Positions 26,408 through 36,958 of a DNA stretch of 48,240 bases are shown piece after piece. The stretch lies in the NCBI GenBank assembly GCA_945870785.1, contig CAMBTK010000008.1, positions 1 to 48,240 on the forward strand, in the 5' to 3' direction. The notes under the pieces were generated by a model. The model saw nothing but the letters and a program-made list of their open reading frames with translations. It did no database searches and was not told the origin of the DNA. The translations under genes and the position numbers were made by a program. Numbering within the stretch: position 1 is the stretch's first letter; each line of letters starts with the position of its first letter. Origin of the DNA: Sulfurimonas crateris. GTDB lineage: Bacteria; Campylobacterota; Campylobacteria; Campylobacterales; Sulfurimonadaceae.

Positions 26408-26823
26408 CGTTTTTTTCCTGCATATGTCATTAGCGCTATCTCATCCAGCTCTTTTGCCTCTTTAGCACTTATCTTTTTTAACTCTGCTTTTATCTCTTGA
26501 AGCTCTAAGTATTGAAACTTTTCATACTCAATCATATCGGCTTTGAGTTGTATTTTTGCTTGAGTAACTTGGCTTTTGGCAAATGTTACCCAATCTCTAT
26601 TGTGCTTTATGACTCCTCGCTGGGACTCAAGGAGTGCTTTTGAAGCGAGCATTTCACTCATAGTTCCTTTTTGGGGAGAGTCAACATTTTTAAGAGAGTT
26701 ATAGGAGAGTTCGAGTGCAGTTGATGCGCTATTTAGGTTAACATTTGCTTTTTGCATAGCTTGTTCACTACGTTGCATAGCGCTTTTTTTAATTTTAACA
26801 AGTGGAGTAAATCTGCTTTTCAC
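26404..26823 (-). CDS. fliJ: FliJ-like flagellar export protein
   Basis: A 139-aa, highly helical coiled-coil protein, MKSRFTPLVKIKKSAMQRSE at the N-terminus, with an unbroken heptad pattern and many Lys/Glu/Ala, as in FliJ, the soluble component of the flagellar type III ATPase complex. It lies next to purA, like the H. pylori gene HP0256 next to HP0255 (purA). The start is GTG at 26821-26823. MotE-like follows with 4-base overlap. Confidence 0.78.
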   Translation of the reverse strand: MKSRFTPLVKIKKSAMQRSEQAMQKANVNLNSASTALELSYNSLKNVDSPQKGTMSEMLASKALLESQRGVIKHNRDWVTFAKSQVTQAKIQLKADMIEYEKFQYLELQEIKAELKKISAKEAKELDEIALMTYAGKKR

Positions 26824-26860
26824 GACTATCTGCTCCTATTTTGCCCTCTACTTAGAAGGC

Positions 26861-28120
<1,260 letters not shown>

Positions 28121-28969
28121 CTATTTTGCTTTTGTCTCTATAAGTACATCTGTGTAAATTGCAAAACCTACAGAGCTAAGCTCTAGATTTTTATATCTTC
28201 CGCCTCTAGCGTAAACCTCATTTTTATCAATAACTCTAAAAAACAGCTCATCATAATAGAGCATTTTTGCATAGTACATAGGCGCTAAAACACTATTTGG
28301 GCAACCTATTGCTCCGCATAAATTTTTCATCTTCTCAAGTTCAACTTTTATCTTTGGCGGAACAATCTCTAAAAGTTCATCAACCTGTTCTGGGTGTTGA
28401 AGATAGACAAGTTTTTCTAGCCAATCACTCTTTTGGGCTAAAAATTTCTCTATATTTGTATGTCTAAAATCATCTAAAGTCAAACCATCAAACATCTCCA
28501 CCAAGAGCTTAGGTATCATCATATTTGAGATTTGGATAAGAGGATAAACTTCTAAACTCTTGAAAATATCTATAGCGATATTTAGCACTGATGAGAGTTT
28601 GTCCTCTCCCATAAATTCAACCCCAATTTGAAACTGCTCATCTGTTGGATAACGAAAAACAGGTTGTATATAGAACCATTTTTTATGTTCTGTGTTTCTT
28701 CCAAGTCTCTTCTCTATGATTCTTACAACATCTATCGTGGAGTCTGCTCTTAGCGAGATTGAGTTATTTTTTTCATCATTTACTTTTATAAGCTCTTTAT
28801 CATTAGCGATGCTTTTATGTTGATGATATGAAAATATCGGTGTAACTATCTCTTCAAAACCTCTAGAGTACAAAATATCACTAGCAACTTTTTCAATCTC
28901 TCGCTTTATTTTAGCGCTACTTCCAAAGTAGAGTTTTGAGCCGCTAGGAATTTCATGTTCAAGTATCAT
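28121..28969 (-). CDS. hisZ: ATP phosphoribosyltransferase regulatory subunit-like protein
   Basis: A 282-aa class II aminoacyl-tRNA-synthetase-like protein without an anticodon-binding domain, as expected for HisZ, which activates the short form of HisG in histidine synthesis. LRADSTIDVVRII and FYIQPVFRYPTDEQFQIGVEFMG are motif 2-like. ARGGRYKNL near the C-terminus is the usual HisZ/HisRS motif (GGRYD in the synthetases). It is shorter than most HisZ. The ATG follows the aminotransferase stop directly. Confidence 0.78.
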   Translation of the reverse strand: MILEHEIPSGSKLYFGSSAKIKREIEKVASDILYSRGFEEIVTPIFSYHQHKSIANDKELIKVNDEKNNSISLRADSTIDVVRIIEKRLGRNTEHKKWFYIQPVFRYPTDEQFQIGVEFMGEDKLSSVLNIAIDIFKSLEVYPLIQISNMMIPKLLVEMFDGLTLDDFRHTNIEKFLAQKSDWLEKLVYLQHPEQVDELLEIVPPKIKVELEKMKNLCGAIGCPNSVLAPMYYAKMLYYDELFFRVIDKNEVYARGGRYKNLELSSVGFAIYTDVLIETKAK

Positions 28970-30082
28970 CTATCTGCCAACTCTAAAGTAGTTTTCATTA
29001 AAGACTCTGTTCGCCTCTCCGTTATACGCTCTGCGCCCAAGTTTAGCAAGTGCGAGTTCCACAGAGTTTACAACCCATGAAATTTCATAAGCTGGGATTA
29101 GTCCCATCTGATTTATACGGAAAATCTTTCCATCTAGGTGATCTTGTCCACCTGCAACATTTACACCAAAATCAGTTTTTAAAATTTTTCTAATTTTTGA
29201 TGCATCTTCATCATCGATGGTTGTCATAGATAACGCTGGAGTTTTTGGATATACATGCAGTCCGATTGCTCTAAGAGAAGCCATTACCGCCTCTGCTCTA
29301 GAAGCAGTATCTTCATATAATTTATCTAAACCGCCATTTCTCTCAATAGTCTCTAATATCTCTAAAAGCCCTATTGTAAGCGTTGTAGCAGCTGTCCATG
29401 CAGTAGTGTTTTTTCTTTGAGATTTTATCTCAGTTGCAAGATTAAAGTAGTATCCCTTGCCTTTGCCGATTTTCTCAATTGCTGCGTTACTAAGCCCTAG
29501 AATAGCAAGTCCTGGAGGAAGCATTAGTGCTTTTTGACTTCCAGCGATTAGACAATCTATATTTGTTATATCAATTTTCTCAACACCAACAGCTGTAATT
29601 CCATCAGCAATAACCATAATGTTTGGATTTATCTCTTTTACAGCCTTAGCTATTGCTTCAACTGGATGACGAAGTCCACCAGCAGACTCGCTTATTTGCA
29701 CTGCGATAGCGTCAATATTTGAGTTTTCTTTGATAGCTTTGATAACTTCTTCAACTGTTACTGCTGTATCCCACTCATTTTTTATCTCAACATTTCCAAG
29801 ACCATGAGCAGTTGCGATTTTTCCAAATCTCTCACCGAATTTACCTGAGTTTACATTTAAAAGCGTGTTATGAGTAAGATTTACAACAGCTGCTTCCATA
29901 GCGCCAGTTCCGCTTGATGAAAGCATTACAACCTCATCACTGCCAAAAAGTTTAAAGAGGTATTCTCTTGTCTTAAGAAAGATAGCTTCAAATTCAGGTG
30001 TACGATGGTGCATAGTCTCATCACTCATTGCATTACGAACATTTTGAGGTACAGGAGTCGGTCCAGGCGTGAAAAGTAACAT
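28970..30082 (-). CDS. Class V aminotransferase (serine-pyruvate/alanine-glyoxylate type)
   Basis: A PLP enzyme of 370 residues: FTPGPTPVPQNVR at the N-terminus, HHRTPEFEAI, SSSGTGAMEAAVVNL, DGITAVGVEKID and SQKALMLPPGLAI with the lysine that holds PLP. TVIRVNQMG-like end is RINQMGLIPAYEI. The family includes serine-pyruvate, alanine-glyoxylate and purine-related enzymes, so the substrate is open. Position before hisZ-purA may mean co-transcription but not a shared pathway. Confidence 0.88.
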   Translation of the reverse strand: MLLFTPGPTPVPQNVRNAMSDETMHHRTPEFEAIFLKTREYLFKLFGSDEVVMLSSSGTGAMEAAVVNLTHNTLLNVNSGKFGERFGKIATAHGLGNVEIKNEWDTAVTVEEVIKAIKENSNIDAIAVQISESAGGLRHPVEAIAKAVKEINPNIMVIADGITAVGVEKIDITNIDCLIAGSQKALMLPPGLAILGLSNAAIEKIGKGKGYYFNLATEIKSQRKNTTAWTAATTLTIGLLEILETIERNGGLDKLYEDTASRAEAVMASLRAIGLHVYPKTPALSMTTIDDEDASKIRKILKTDFGVNVAGGQDHLDGKIFRINQMGLIPAYEISWVVNSVELALAKLGRRAYNGEANRVFNENYFRVGR

Positions 30083-30161
30083 ATGAAAGTTCCTAATTTA
30101 TTATTAATTTAAAACCTCGCATTATATCTAAATAACATAAAGTGACTCTTTACTTTTATGC

Positions 30162-30167
30162 TAGAAT
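30162..30167 (+). promoter_or_regulatory. Probable -10 box for uppP
   Basis: TATGCTAGAAT contains a TAGAAT -10 with an extended TATGC element, about 42 bases before the uppP ATG. No clear -35 upstream. Confidence 0.4.
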
Positions 30168-30208
30168 TCCAATAAAAAACAGAAACTATAAGTTTATCAA
30201 GGGCATTA

Positions 30209-30979
30209 ATGACTATACTAGATTCGATAATTTTAGGTGCAATTGAAGGCTTTACAGAATTTTTACCCATCTCATCAACTGGACATCTTATAGTTGCTAG
30301 TGAGTTTTTAGGACTCGAACAAAATAGCATAAATAAAGCGTATGAAGTCATCATCCAGTTCTCTGCAATACTCGCGGTAATTTTTAACTACAAAGATAAG
30401 TTTAGTATCAAAAAAATAGATTTATGGATGAAGGTTTTTGTTGCATTTTTACCTTTAGCTATCATTGGTTTTATATTTTCTTCTCAAATAAAAGAGCTCT
30501 TTAGTATTCAAATAGTTGCTGTCATGTTTATCATCGGTGGGGTTATATTTTTAATTGTAGAGAAATTTTTTATATATGAGAATAAAAAAACCATTCATGA
30601 AGTAGAAGCCATTACGCTCAAACAGTCCATAATCATCGGCTTCGCTCAAGTTTTTGCACTAATCCCAGGAACTAGCAGAGCAGGTTCAACAATCATAGGC
30701 GCACTTCTTGTAGGATTGAGCAGAAAGGCAAGCGCTGAGTTTAGTTTTTTACTTGCTTTTCCTGTTATGGGAGCGGTTAGTGCCTATGATTTACTTAAGC
30801 ACTATAAAGATTTTAGTGAAGCAAATCTAATAGTTTTGGGCGTTGGTTTTGTTACATCATTTATAGTTGCTTATCTAAGTATAAAGCTATTTTTGAAGTT
30901 TTTAGAGAAGTTTACATTTGTCTTTTTTGGTGTTTATCGTATTATTTTTGGGGCAGCTTTACTTCTATTTTTCAACTAA
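30209..30979 (+). CDS. uppP: Undecaprenyl-diphosphatase
   Basis: UppP (BacA) recycles the lipid carrier undecaprenyl diphosphate for peptidoglycan and other envelope polymers. The 256-aa integral membrane protein has [19 protein letters not shown], containing the Glu/Glu and Ser residues of the active site, and [20 protein letters not shown]. About eight helices. AAGGG 5 bases before ATG. Divergent from the aminotransferase gene. Confidence 0.96.
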   Translation: MTILDSIILGAIEGFTEFLPISSTGHLIVASEFLGLEQNSINKAYEVIIQFSAILAVIFNYKDKFSIKKIDLWMKVFVAFLPLAIIGFIFSSQIKELFSIQIVAVMFIIGGVIFLIVEKFFIYENKKTIHEVEAITLKQSIIIGFAQVFALIPGTSRAGSTIIGALLVGLSRKASAEFSFLLAFPVMGAVSAYDLLKHYKDFSEANLIVLGVGFVTSFIVAYLSIKLFLKFLEKFTFVFFGVYRIIFGAALLLFFN

Positions 30980-30985
30980 ATATTT

Positions 30986-31002
30986 TTGGTATAGTGTTTG
31001 CT
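30986..31002 (+). promoter_or_regulatory. Sigma-54-type promoter motif
   Basis: TTGG-TATAGTGTT-TTGCT like sequence: GG at 30988-30989 and GC at 31000-31001 are exactly ten bases apart, as in the -24/-12 elements (consensus YTGGCACGRNNNTTGCW). Twelve bases further lies the Shine-Dalgarno of the 30-aa frame. In Campylobacterota RpoN drives a flagellar regulon. Three of the lesser consensus positions differ. Confidence 0.5.
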
Positions 31003-31025
31003 TATGTTCTTCATAAGGAGACAAT

Positions 31026-31118
31026 ATGAAGACAATAGCTATTTACAAATCAAAACTCACTATATTTTTAGAGAATATAGAAACTACTATTTATAATTTA
31101 AGCGTAAAGTTTCTATAA
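31026..31118 (+). CDS. Possible 30-aa small protein behind a sigma-54-like promoter
   Basis: A short plus-strand frame encodes [20 protein letters not shown] followed by [16 protein letters not shown] lies 6 bases before the ATG and a sigma-54-like motif lies 40 bases upstream. It ends overlapping the last codons of rdgB by 6 bases on the opposite strand. Beta-like alternation, no membrane helix or signal peptide. I do not recognise it. Good start signals, but small size, keep confidence moderate. Confidence 0.5.
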   Translation: MKTIAIYKSKLTIFLENIETTIYNLSVKFL

Positions 31119-31712
31119 AGTCTGAAGAATTATCTTCGCAAGGCTTAGAGCTTTAGCACGGTGAGATAGACTTTTTTTAATCTCATCATCCAACTCTGCA
31201 AGTGTTTTGTCATATCCAAGAGGGATAAACATCGGGTCATATCCAAAGCCGCCATTACCTCTAGCTTCTGCTATCACATCCCCATACATCCAACCATGAA
31301 CACTATACTCATACTTTGGTGTAACGATTGCAATTGCAGCAGTGTAGTGAGCTGGTGAACTCTTTACTCCGCTTTTTTTTACATCATCTATAAGTTTATT
31401 TAGGTTATCTTTGTCAGATGCACCCTTTGACGCGTATCTTGCACTATATATTCCAGGAGCTCCGCCTAATACATCAACGCTTATACCGCTGTCATCTGCT
31501 AAAACAACTACATCTTTATACTCATTTTTTTGACTAAGTGCCTTAAATACGGCTCTTGCCTTTATAAGTGCGTTTCCTTTAAAGCTATCGGCATCTTCTA
31601 TGATTTCAAACTCTTCTATCAACTCACTGTATGCTATTACTTCAAAATCTTTACAAAGTGCTTTAATCTCTTTTACTTTACCTTTGTTTGAAGTTGCCAA
31701 TATAAGTTTCAT
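31113..31712 (-). CDS. rdgB: XTP/dITP pyrophosphatase (RdgB/HAM1)
   Basis: Removes non-canonical purine nucleotides such as dITP and XTP. Family motifs are [37 protein letters not shown] and [13 protein letters not shown]; a late SHRAKAL is also typical. Three ATGs in a row start the frame (31718, 31715, 31712). AAGGA touches the first and is 6 bases before the third, so I start it at 31712 (199 aa). Convergent with the 30-aa frame. Confidence 0.96.
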   Translation of the reverse strand: MKLILATSNKGKVKEIKALCKDFEVIAYSELIEEFEIIEDADSFKGNALIKARAVFKALSQKNEYKDVVVLADDSGISVDVLGGAPGIYSARYASKGASDKDNLNKLIDDVKKSGVKSSPAHYTAAIAIVTPKYEYSVHGWMYGDVIAEARGNGGFGYDPMFIPLGYDKTLAELDDEIKKSLSHRAKALSLAKIILQTL

Positions 31713-31820
31713 CATCATTCCTTAGTATTTACTTTAAAGATACGCTTCTTTGCTTGGCAAAGTTTGCATAAACAATCTTTTTATTATAATTGCGAATTAT
31801 ATACTATATTAAGGTACACA

Positions 31821-33137
31821 ATGTTTAAAAAAGTCTTCCCACTCTCTGCAATTCTTTCGCTGAGATTTTTAGGTCTATTTTTAGTTCTACCAGTTATATC
31901 TATCTTTGCTTTAGAGCTTGAGGGCTCTACTCCTCTTCTTGTCGGTATCGTTGTTGGCGGTTATGCCCTTACTCAAGCAATTTTTCAAGTTCCTTTTGGA
32001 GCTATGAGCGATAAAATAGGACGAAAACCAACTCTTTTAGTAGGTCTTTTAATCTTTTTAGTTGGCTCTATCATGTGTGCTTATTCTACTGATATCTACA
32101 CGCTTATGATTGGTCGTTTCTTACAAGGTGCTGGAGCAATCGGTTCAGTAATTACTGCTATGATTTCTGATTTAGTTGCCGAAGAGATTCGTGGAAAAGC
32201 TATGGCTATCATGGGTGCTTCTATCGCTCTTAGTTTTGCTCTTGCTATGGGTCTTGGACCAGTTCTTGGTGCAAAATATGGTGTTGAGTTTCTCTTTATA
32301 TTAACAGCTGTTTTTGCTGTTCTTGCGATAATCTTACTCTTTACAAAGGTACCAACTCCTCCAAAGATTAAGCACACTTATCACGCAACTACAAAAACTT
32401 CAGACATTTTAAAAGACCCAAATCTTTTAAATATGATTATCATAAATGCAATGCAAAAAGGTCTTATGACTATCGCATTTGTTCTTATTCCTATCATCTT
32501 AACAAGTAGTGATTTTTCTTGGCAGAAATCTGATTTATACATGGCGTACCTTCCTGCTATGCTTTTTGGTCTTGCTGCTATGGGACCAGCTGCTGTTTTT
32601 GGCGAAAAACACAATAAACCAAAAGAGATATTTCTTCTCTCGATAGCCCTTTTTATAGCTTCGTTTCTAATTATGGGACTTACAATGTCAAGCACTGTTT
32701 TTGTTGTGGGTGTAGTTCTATTTTTTATCGCCTTTAACATGATGGAGCCTCTAGTTCAATCAATGATAACAAAGTTTGCTAAAGTTCATCAAAAAGGCGC
32801 AGCGCTTGGTATTTCAAATTCTATCGCCTATTTTGCTACATTTATAGGCGGGACATCTGCTGGTCTTCTTCTTGGCATAAGCGATAGAGAGACTATCGGT
32901 ATATCTGTTGGTGTGGTTGCTGTTTTATGGTTTTTATGGACACTAAGACTTCAAAATCCGACAAAATACTCTCATCTTTATCTACCTCAAGACGATGTGG
33001 ACACTCTAAAACTACAAAACCTAGAGAGTGCTCATATCGCTGAGTGGTATATAAACGACACTGAAAAACTTATCATCATTAAGTATGCAACAGGTGCTAT
33101 ACAAAAAGATGATCTAATATCTCAAATCTCTAAATAG
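31821..33137 (+). CDS. MFS transporter, YajR-like with C-terminal domain
   Basis: A 438-aa major facilitator with 12 helices in residues about 8-390. DHA1 motif A is GAMSDKIGRKPTLL and motif B LQGAGAIGSVITAMISDL. After the last helix a soluble C-terminal domain of about 65 residues (LQNLESAHIAEWYINDTEKL, then IIIKYATGAIQKDDLIS) resembles the YAM domain of YajR, which has a ferredoxin-like fold. Substrate unknown. Start is the ATG at 31821 (MFKKVFP) because AAGG is 7 bases upstream; the longer frame from 31764 has none. An ABC exporter gene follows after 8 bases. Confidence 0.85.
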   Translation: MFKKVFPLSAILSLRFLGLFLVLPVISIFALELEGSTPLLVGIVVGGYALTQAIFQVPFGAMSDKIGRKPTLLVGLLIFLVGSIMCAYSTDIYTLMIGRFLQGAGAIGSVITAMISDLVAEEIRGKAMAIMGASIALSFALAMGLGPVLGAKYGVEFLFILTAVFAVLAIILLFTKVPTPPKIKHTYHATTKTSDILKDPNLLNMIIINAMQKGLMTIAFVLIPIILTSSDFSWQKSDLYMAYLPAMLFGLAAMGPAAVFGEKHNKPKEIFLLSIALFIASFLIMGLTMSSTVFVVGVVLFFIAFNMMEPLVQSMITKFAKVHQKGAALGISNSIAYFATFIGGTSAGLLLGISDRETIGISVGVVAVLWFLWTLRLQNPTKYSHLYLPQDDVDTLKLQNLESAHIAEWYINDTEKLIIIKYATGAIQKDDLISQISK

Positions 33138-33145
33138 AGCCTTCT

Positions 33146-34915
33146 ATGAAAATAGAGCAAATTACCTTAAAGAGGCTTTTTGCTCTTATACTAAAGAAGA
33201 GACCTGCTCTTATTTATGGGCAACTTCTCACTCTTCTTGGCATACTAATAAGCATTCCCATACCTCTTATGCTTCCTGTTATGGTCGATGAGATTCTTCT
33301 AAATAAACCCGCTTTTTTTGTAAATAACATAGACTCTATATTTGGTGCAACAACTCCATTTTACTATATCGCTATTGTTACTTTTGGAGTTATCTTTTTA
33401 CGATTTATCTACTATATACTTGGTGTAATTACTACAAAAATATTTACTAAAATTTCAAAGCATGTAACCTTTATGATAAGAGCTGAACTACTTAATCACT
33501 TAAGAGTTACTTCCATGAATGAGTATGAAACAATCGGTAGCGGTGCGATTACTGCAAACCTAGTAACGGATGTAAACACACTCGATACCTTTATCATGAG
33601 TAGCGTAAGCCGCTTTGTTGCCTCTGTTTTAACGCTTGTTGCGGTTGGCGTAGTAATGATTGCAATTGACCCGATTTTAGGCTTCTTGATTTTAATTATT
33701 CAGCCCCTTATCATGCTTCTTAGTAAAAAAATGTCAAAAAAAGTTGGTGAACTAAAAAAAGAGGAGAATCAAAAAATTGAGACCTTTCAAAACAACACAG
33801 CAGAGACGTTAGAGCTCTTTGGACAGATAAAGGCTAGTAACAAAGAGTCATACTTCTTCTCAAACGCAATCAAAGATGCAAAAGAGATTCAGAGCGCTTC
33901 AAATGAGTATGGATATAAAAGTGTTGCTTATGAGAGATTTTCTTACACTCTCTTTTTAATTATATTTGAAATTTTACGTGCTTCTGGGCTTCTGCTGGTT
34001 GCGTATAGTGATTTGAGTATCGGTATGATGTTTGCGATGTTTGGATATATCTGGTTTATTATGACTCCTGTGCAAGATATTATCTCAATGCAGTATAGCT
34101 ATGCTTCTGCTTCTGGAGCGATTAAGCGTTTAAATAAAATTTTATCGTTACAAAAAGAGATTAGTGGGACGAAAAAAATAGACTCTAATCAAGTTGACAT
34201 ATCGATAAGTAACCTCTCTTTTTCATATACTGAAGAAAAAAATATACTAAAAGATATATCTTTAGAGATAAAAGCTGGTTCAAAAATTGCGCTTATTGGG
34301 GCTAGTGGAAGTGGAAAAACAACTTTAGCGCAGATAATATCAGGGTTTTATGAAAAAAGTGGCGGTTTGCTAAGATATAACGGCGAGAATAGCGAATATC
34401 TGGATAAAAGTTCAATAAGAGAGAAGATATTTTTAGTTCTTCAAATGCCCATACTTTTTAACTCTAACCTAAGATTTAATATCTCTATGGGCGATGAAGA
34501 TATAACTGATGAGCAGATACACAAAGCGTTAGAAATTGCTGAGTTAAAAGAGATGGTAGATGGTATGTCAAAGGGATTAGATACGATTGTAGGTCATCAT
34601 GGAATACGTCTCTCAGGCGGACAGCGCCAACGCTTAAGCATAGCTAGAATGATTATAGCGAACCCTAGCGTTGTGGTTTTTGATGAGTCAACCTCAGCAC
34701 TCGATGTTCACACAGAAGCAAAACTGCATGCATCGATAGTTCCACTCCTTAAAGATAAAACAGTCATCACAATTGCACATAGACTAAGCACTGTAAAAAA
34801 TGCAGATACTATCTATGTTTTGGATGCTGGTACAATTGTTCAAAGAGGAACACACGCAGAGCTAGAAGATGAAGAGGGGCATTACTTGGAGTTTATCAAG
34901 AATCAACTTCTATAA
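33146..34915 (+). CDS. ABC exporter, fused permease-ATPase (MsbA-like)
   Basis: A 589-aa half-transporter. Six membrane helices lie in residues 18-325. The ATP-binding domain (about 345-585) has GASGSGKTT (Walker A), QMPILF (Q-loop), LSGGQRQR (signature), VVVFDEST (Walker B) and AHRLST (H-loop), all intact. It forms a homodimer, or pairs with another half transporter. Substrate unknown: lipid, peptide or drug. Eight bases after the MFS gene, so likely an operon. Its last 20 bases overlap the end of the GH17-like gene on the other strand. Confidence 0.92.
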   Translation: MKIEQITLKRLFALILKKRPALIYGQLLTLLGILISIPIPLMLPVMVDEILLNKPAFFVNNIDSIFGATTPFYYIAIVTFGVIFLRFIYYILGVITTKIFTKISKHVTFMIRAELLNHLRVTSMNEYETIGSGAITANLVTDVNTLDTFIMSSVSRFVASVLTLVAVGVVMIAIDPILGFLILIIQPLIMLLSKKMSKKVGELKKEENQKIETFQNNTAETLELFGQIKASNKESYFFSNAIKDAKEIQSASNEYGYKSVAYERFSYTLFLIIFEILRASGLLLVAYSDLSIGMMFAMFGYIWFIMTPVQDIISMQYSYASASGAIKRLNKILSLQKEISGTKKIDSNQVDISISNLSFSYTEEKNILKDISLEIKAGSKIALIGASGSGKTTLAQIISGFYEKSGGLLRYNGENSEYLDKSSIREKIFLVLQMPILFNSNLRFNISMGDEDITDEQIHKALEIAELKEMVDGMSKGLDTIVGHHGIRLSGGQRQRLSIARMIIANPSVVVFDESTSALDVHTEAKLHASIVPLLKDKTVITIAHRLSTVKNADTIYVLDAGTIVQRGTHAELEDEEGHYLEFIKNQLL

Positions 34916-36812
34916 GCATATACAGTGTCGCTAAAAATGCTATCGCGCCGAGCGGTGTATTGCCTAAAACAATAGCTCCGATTGAGATTATTAAAGCAAA
35001 AGATAGAACCAATTTATCGTTTGTAAAATATCCAATAAGCGTTACCATTAAAGCTCCAACACCAAAATACCCAAGATAGATATAAAGCCCTAAAGAGTCT
35101 CTAATAGCGCAGAGAATAGATGATGATTTGTTGCCACACTCTAAAATAAGAGTACTATTTCTTAAAAATCCGTATTTCAGTGCCCAAAATAGAGCAAGAG
35201 AGAGGATGATATAAACTGTAACTTTCATTAGTTCTTTATATGAGATTCTTTTAGTTCCTGCATATAGCATATAAGCATATCCAAACGAGATTAAAACCCA
35301 TACGTTTGAAAATATATTTAGATAAGTCTCATTTATAAAAATAGCGATTGAACTTAATAAAATTATTGCAAAAACTGTTTTTTCAAATTTTCCAAAGAGA
35401 AGTTTTGTGTATGCTTTTCTATACAAAAACAGAAATGAGATAATAGAAATTGCAAAAATATAAACTTCAAAATTTCTATATCTTCCATCAAATGCAAGCG
35501 AGAGGTTTAAAATAGTAAGCAACAGAGATGAGATGTAAAAAAGAAGCATCAAAGAGGCATCTACGCCTCTTGTTTTTTGAGTTAATATATCTTTAACCTT
35601 AACTACATACGCGGCTCTATCTTGAGATATATATGCAAGTGTTAGATAGTAGATAAAAATATGAACACCGACTACAAAAGCTGCCCAGATAAACTCCCAG
35701 ACGTCCCTTACTGTAACTCTATATTGTTCAAGTGCGAGAGTAAAGAGAATGGCAAAAAGCGTGTTAAAGAGGTAAAAAAGTACTAAATTTCTTCTACTTA
35801 TATCTTGATTTCTTAGAAGTAATGAAAATAGCAATACTAGAGTGATTGAGCCAAACATCAAGAGTTTATAATTTGAAAAGTTTGAAACCTCGGCACTAAG
35901 AACTCCTTTATCGGCTCTATCTTTATCGAAAAGTCCCCAAAAGCCGCCAACTGCACCTTCACTCACTCTTTTCCAAGGCTGATCAAATGCCTCAATGATA
36001 TTGTAATCCCAACTGTTTTTATCTGCTAACTTAACAAACTCTCTTATAAATATGGCTTGATTTATCTTGCTTGGAAGAGCGTCTTCTCTCATTCTGCCCT
36101 CCGATGGCCAGCCTGTTTCTCCAATAAGGATATTTTTATCCCCTAAAAGAGCCTCTACTTCTCCTCTTACATCGGCTAAATGACCTATAGACTTTTCTAT
36201 ATTCATTGGATTGTCTTCCCAATAAGGCAAGATATGAATGGTTACGAAATCTGTAACTTCTTTGATTTTTGGATGTTTTACCCAAAATTCCCATACATCC
36301 GCGTAAGTTACTTTTGTGTTTGGAAGTGCAGCTTTAACCTGTTTTATATACTCTACTAATTGATTCTCGCTAGTATCACCACGAAGAAGAACCTCATTTC
36401 CTACAATTACCGCTTTTACTACATCTTCATTTGCTTTTACTAACTCTATGAGCTTGTTTATCTCTTTTTGAGTAATGATTTTATCACTGCTAACCCATGC
36501 ACCCATGTACATACTAAGCCCATTCTCTCTGGCTATTTTTGGAACTATCTCAAGGCCTAGAGTTGAGTATGTTCTTATGCATGATGTCTGTTTTGAGAGT
36601 AGCGCCAAATCACTTCTTACTAACTCTTCCGAAACTATCAAGCCATCTGAAAATGTGAGAGGAGATTCATCTTTTGAAAAAGGGGCGTAAGATATACATT
36701 GTAGTTTTGAGAATTTTTCATTACTCTGTTTTAAAGTAAAAACATTTCCGACTAAAAGCCAAAAAAGAACAATTGTAAAAATGCTTATAGTAAGTATTGA
36801 TATTTTTTTCAT
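34896..36812 (-). CDS. Membrane-anchored GH17-like glucan hydrolase/transferase
   Basis: A 638-aa protein: one N-terminal helix (about 4-26), an extracytoplasmic domain (about 38-320) and some ten helices from about 322 to 636. The soluble domain resembles glycoside hydrolase family 17 (beta-1,3-glucanases): VIVGNEVLLR with Glu140 as candidate acid/base and ILIGETGWPSEG with Glu232 as candidate nucleophile. Bacterial GH17 membrane proteins are reported in beta-glucan metabolism. Real substrate and direction (hydrolase or transglycosylase) unknown. No glycosyltransferase partner is adjacent. Reads towards, and overlaps, the ABC exporter gene. Confidence 0.82.
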   Translation of the reverse strand: MKKISILTISIFTIVLFWLLVGNVFTLKQSNEKFSKLQCISYAPFSKDESPLTFSDGLIVSEELVRSDLALLSKQTSCIRTYSTLGLEIVPKIARENGLSMYMGAWVSSDKIITQKEINKLIELVKANEDVVKAVIVGNEVLLRGDTSENQLVEYIKQVKAALPNTKVTYADVWEFWVKHPKIKEVTDFVTIHILPYWEDNPMNIEKSIGHLADVRGEVEALLGDKNILIGETGWPSEGRMREDALPSKINQAIFIREFVKLADKNSWDYNIIEAFDQPWKRVSEGAVGGFWGLFDKDRADKGVLSAEVSNFSNYKLLMFGSITLVLLFSLLLRNQDISRRNLVLFYLFNTLFAILFTLALEQYRVTVRDVWEFIWAAFVVGVHIFIYYLTLAYISQDRAAYVVKVKDILTQKTRGVDASLMLLFYISSLLLTILNLSLAFDGRYRNFEVYIFAISIISFLFLYRKAYTKLLFGKFEKTVFAIILLSSIAIFINETYLNIFSNVWVLISFGYAYMLYAGTKRISYKELMKVTVYIILSLALFWALKYGFLRNSTLILECGNKSSSILCAIRDSLGLYIYLGYFGVGALMVTLIGYFTNDKLVLSFALIISIGAIVLGNTPLGAIAFLATLYMLIEVDS

Positions 36813-36887
36813 AGATGATGTCTCTTATACTTTAAATTATAAGCGCAATAGTACTTAATTTTTTGATGATTTGTTTTTGAAGATTGT

Positions 36888-36907
36888 AGCCTCTTGAATA
36901 AGAGGCT
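36888..36907. terminator. Hairpin between infC and the GH17 gene
   Basis: AGCCTCTT and AAGAGGCT form a perfect 8-bp stem around GAAT. In the plus direction it is followed by CTATTTTTGTTT; in the minus direction, the direction of infC, the tail is not T-rich. It sits 50 bases after the infC stop and may still end or stabilise that transcript. Confidence 0.45.
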
Positions 36908-36958
36908 CTATTTTTGTTTCTATTAAAGAAAGTATTTTACTTTTCTAAAGAAAATTTT

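Noticed and set aside
30109-30354. An 81-aa minus-strand frame over the start of uppP
   Set aside because: It overlaps a well-supported gene and has no family features.
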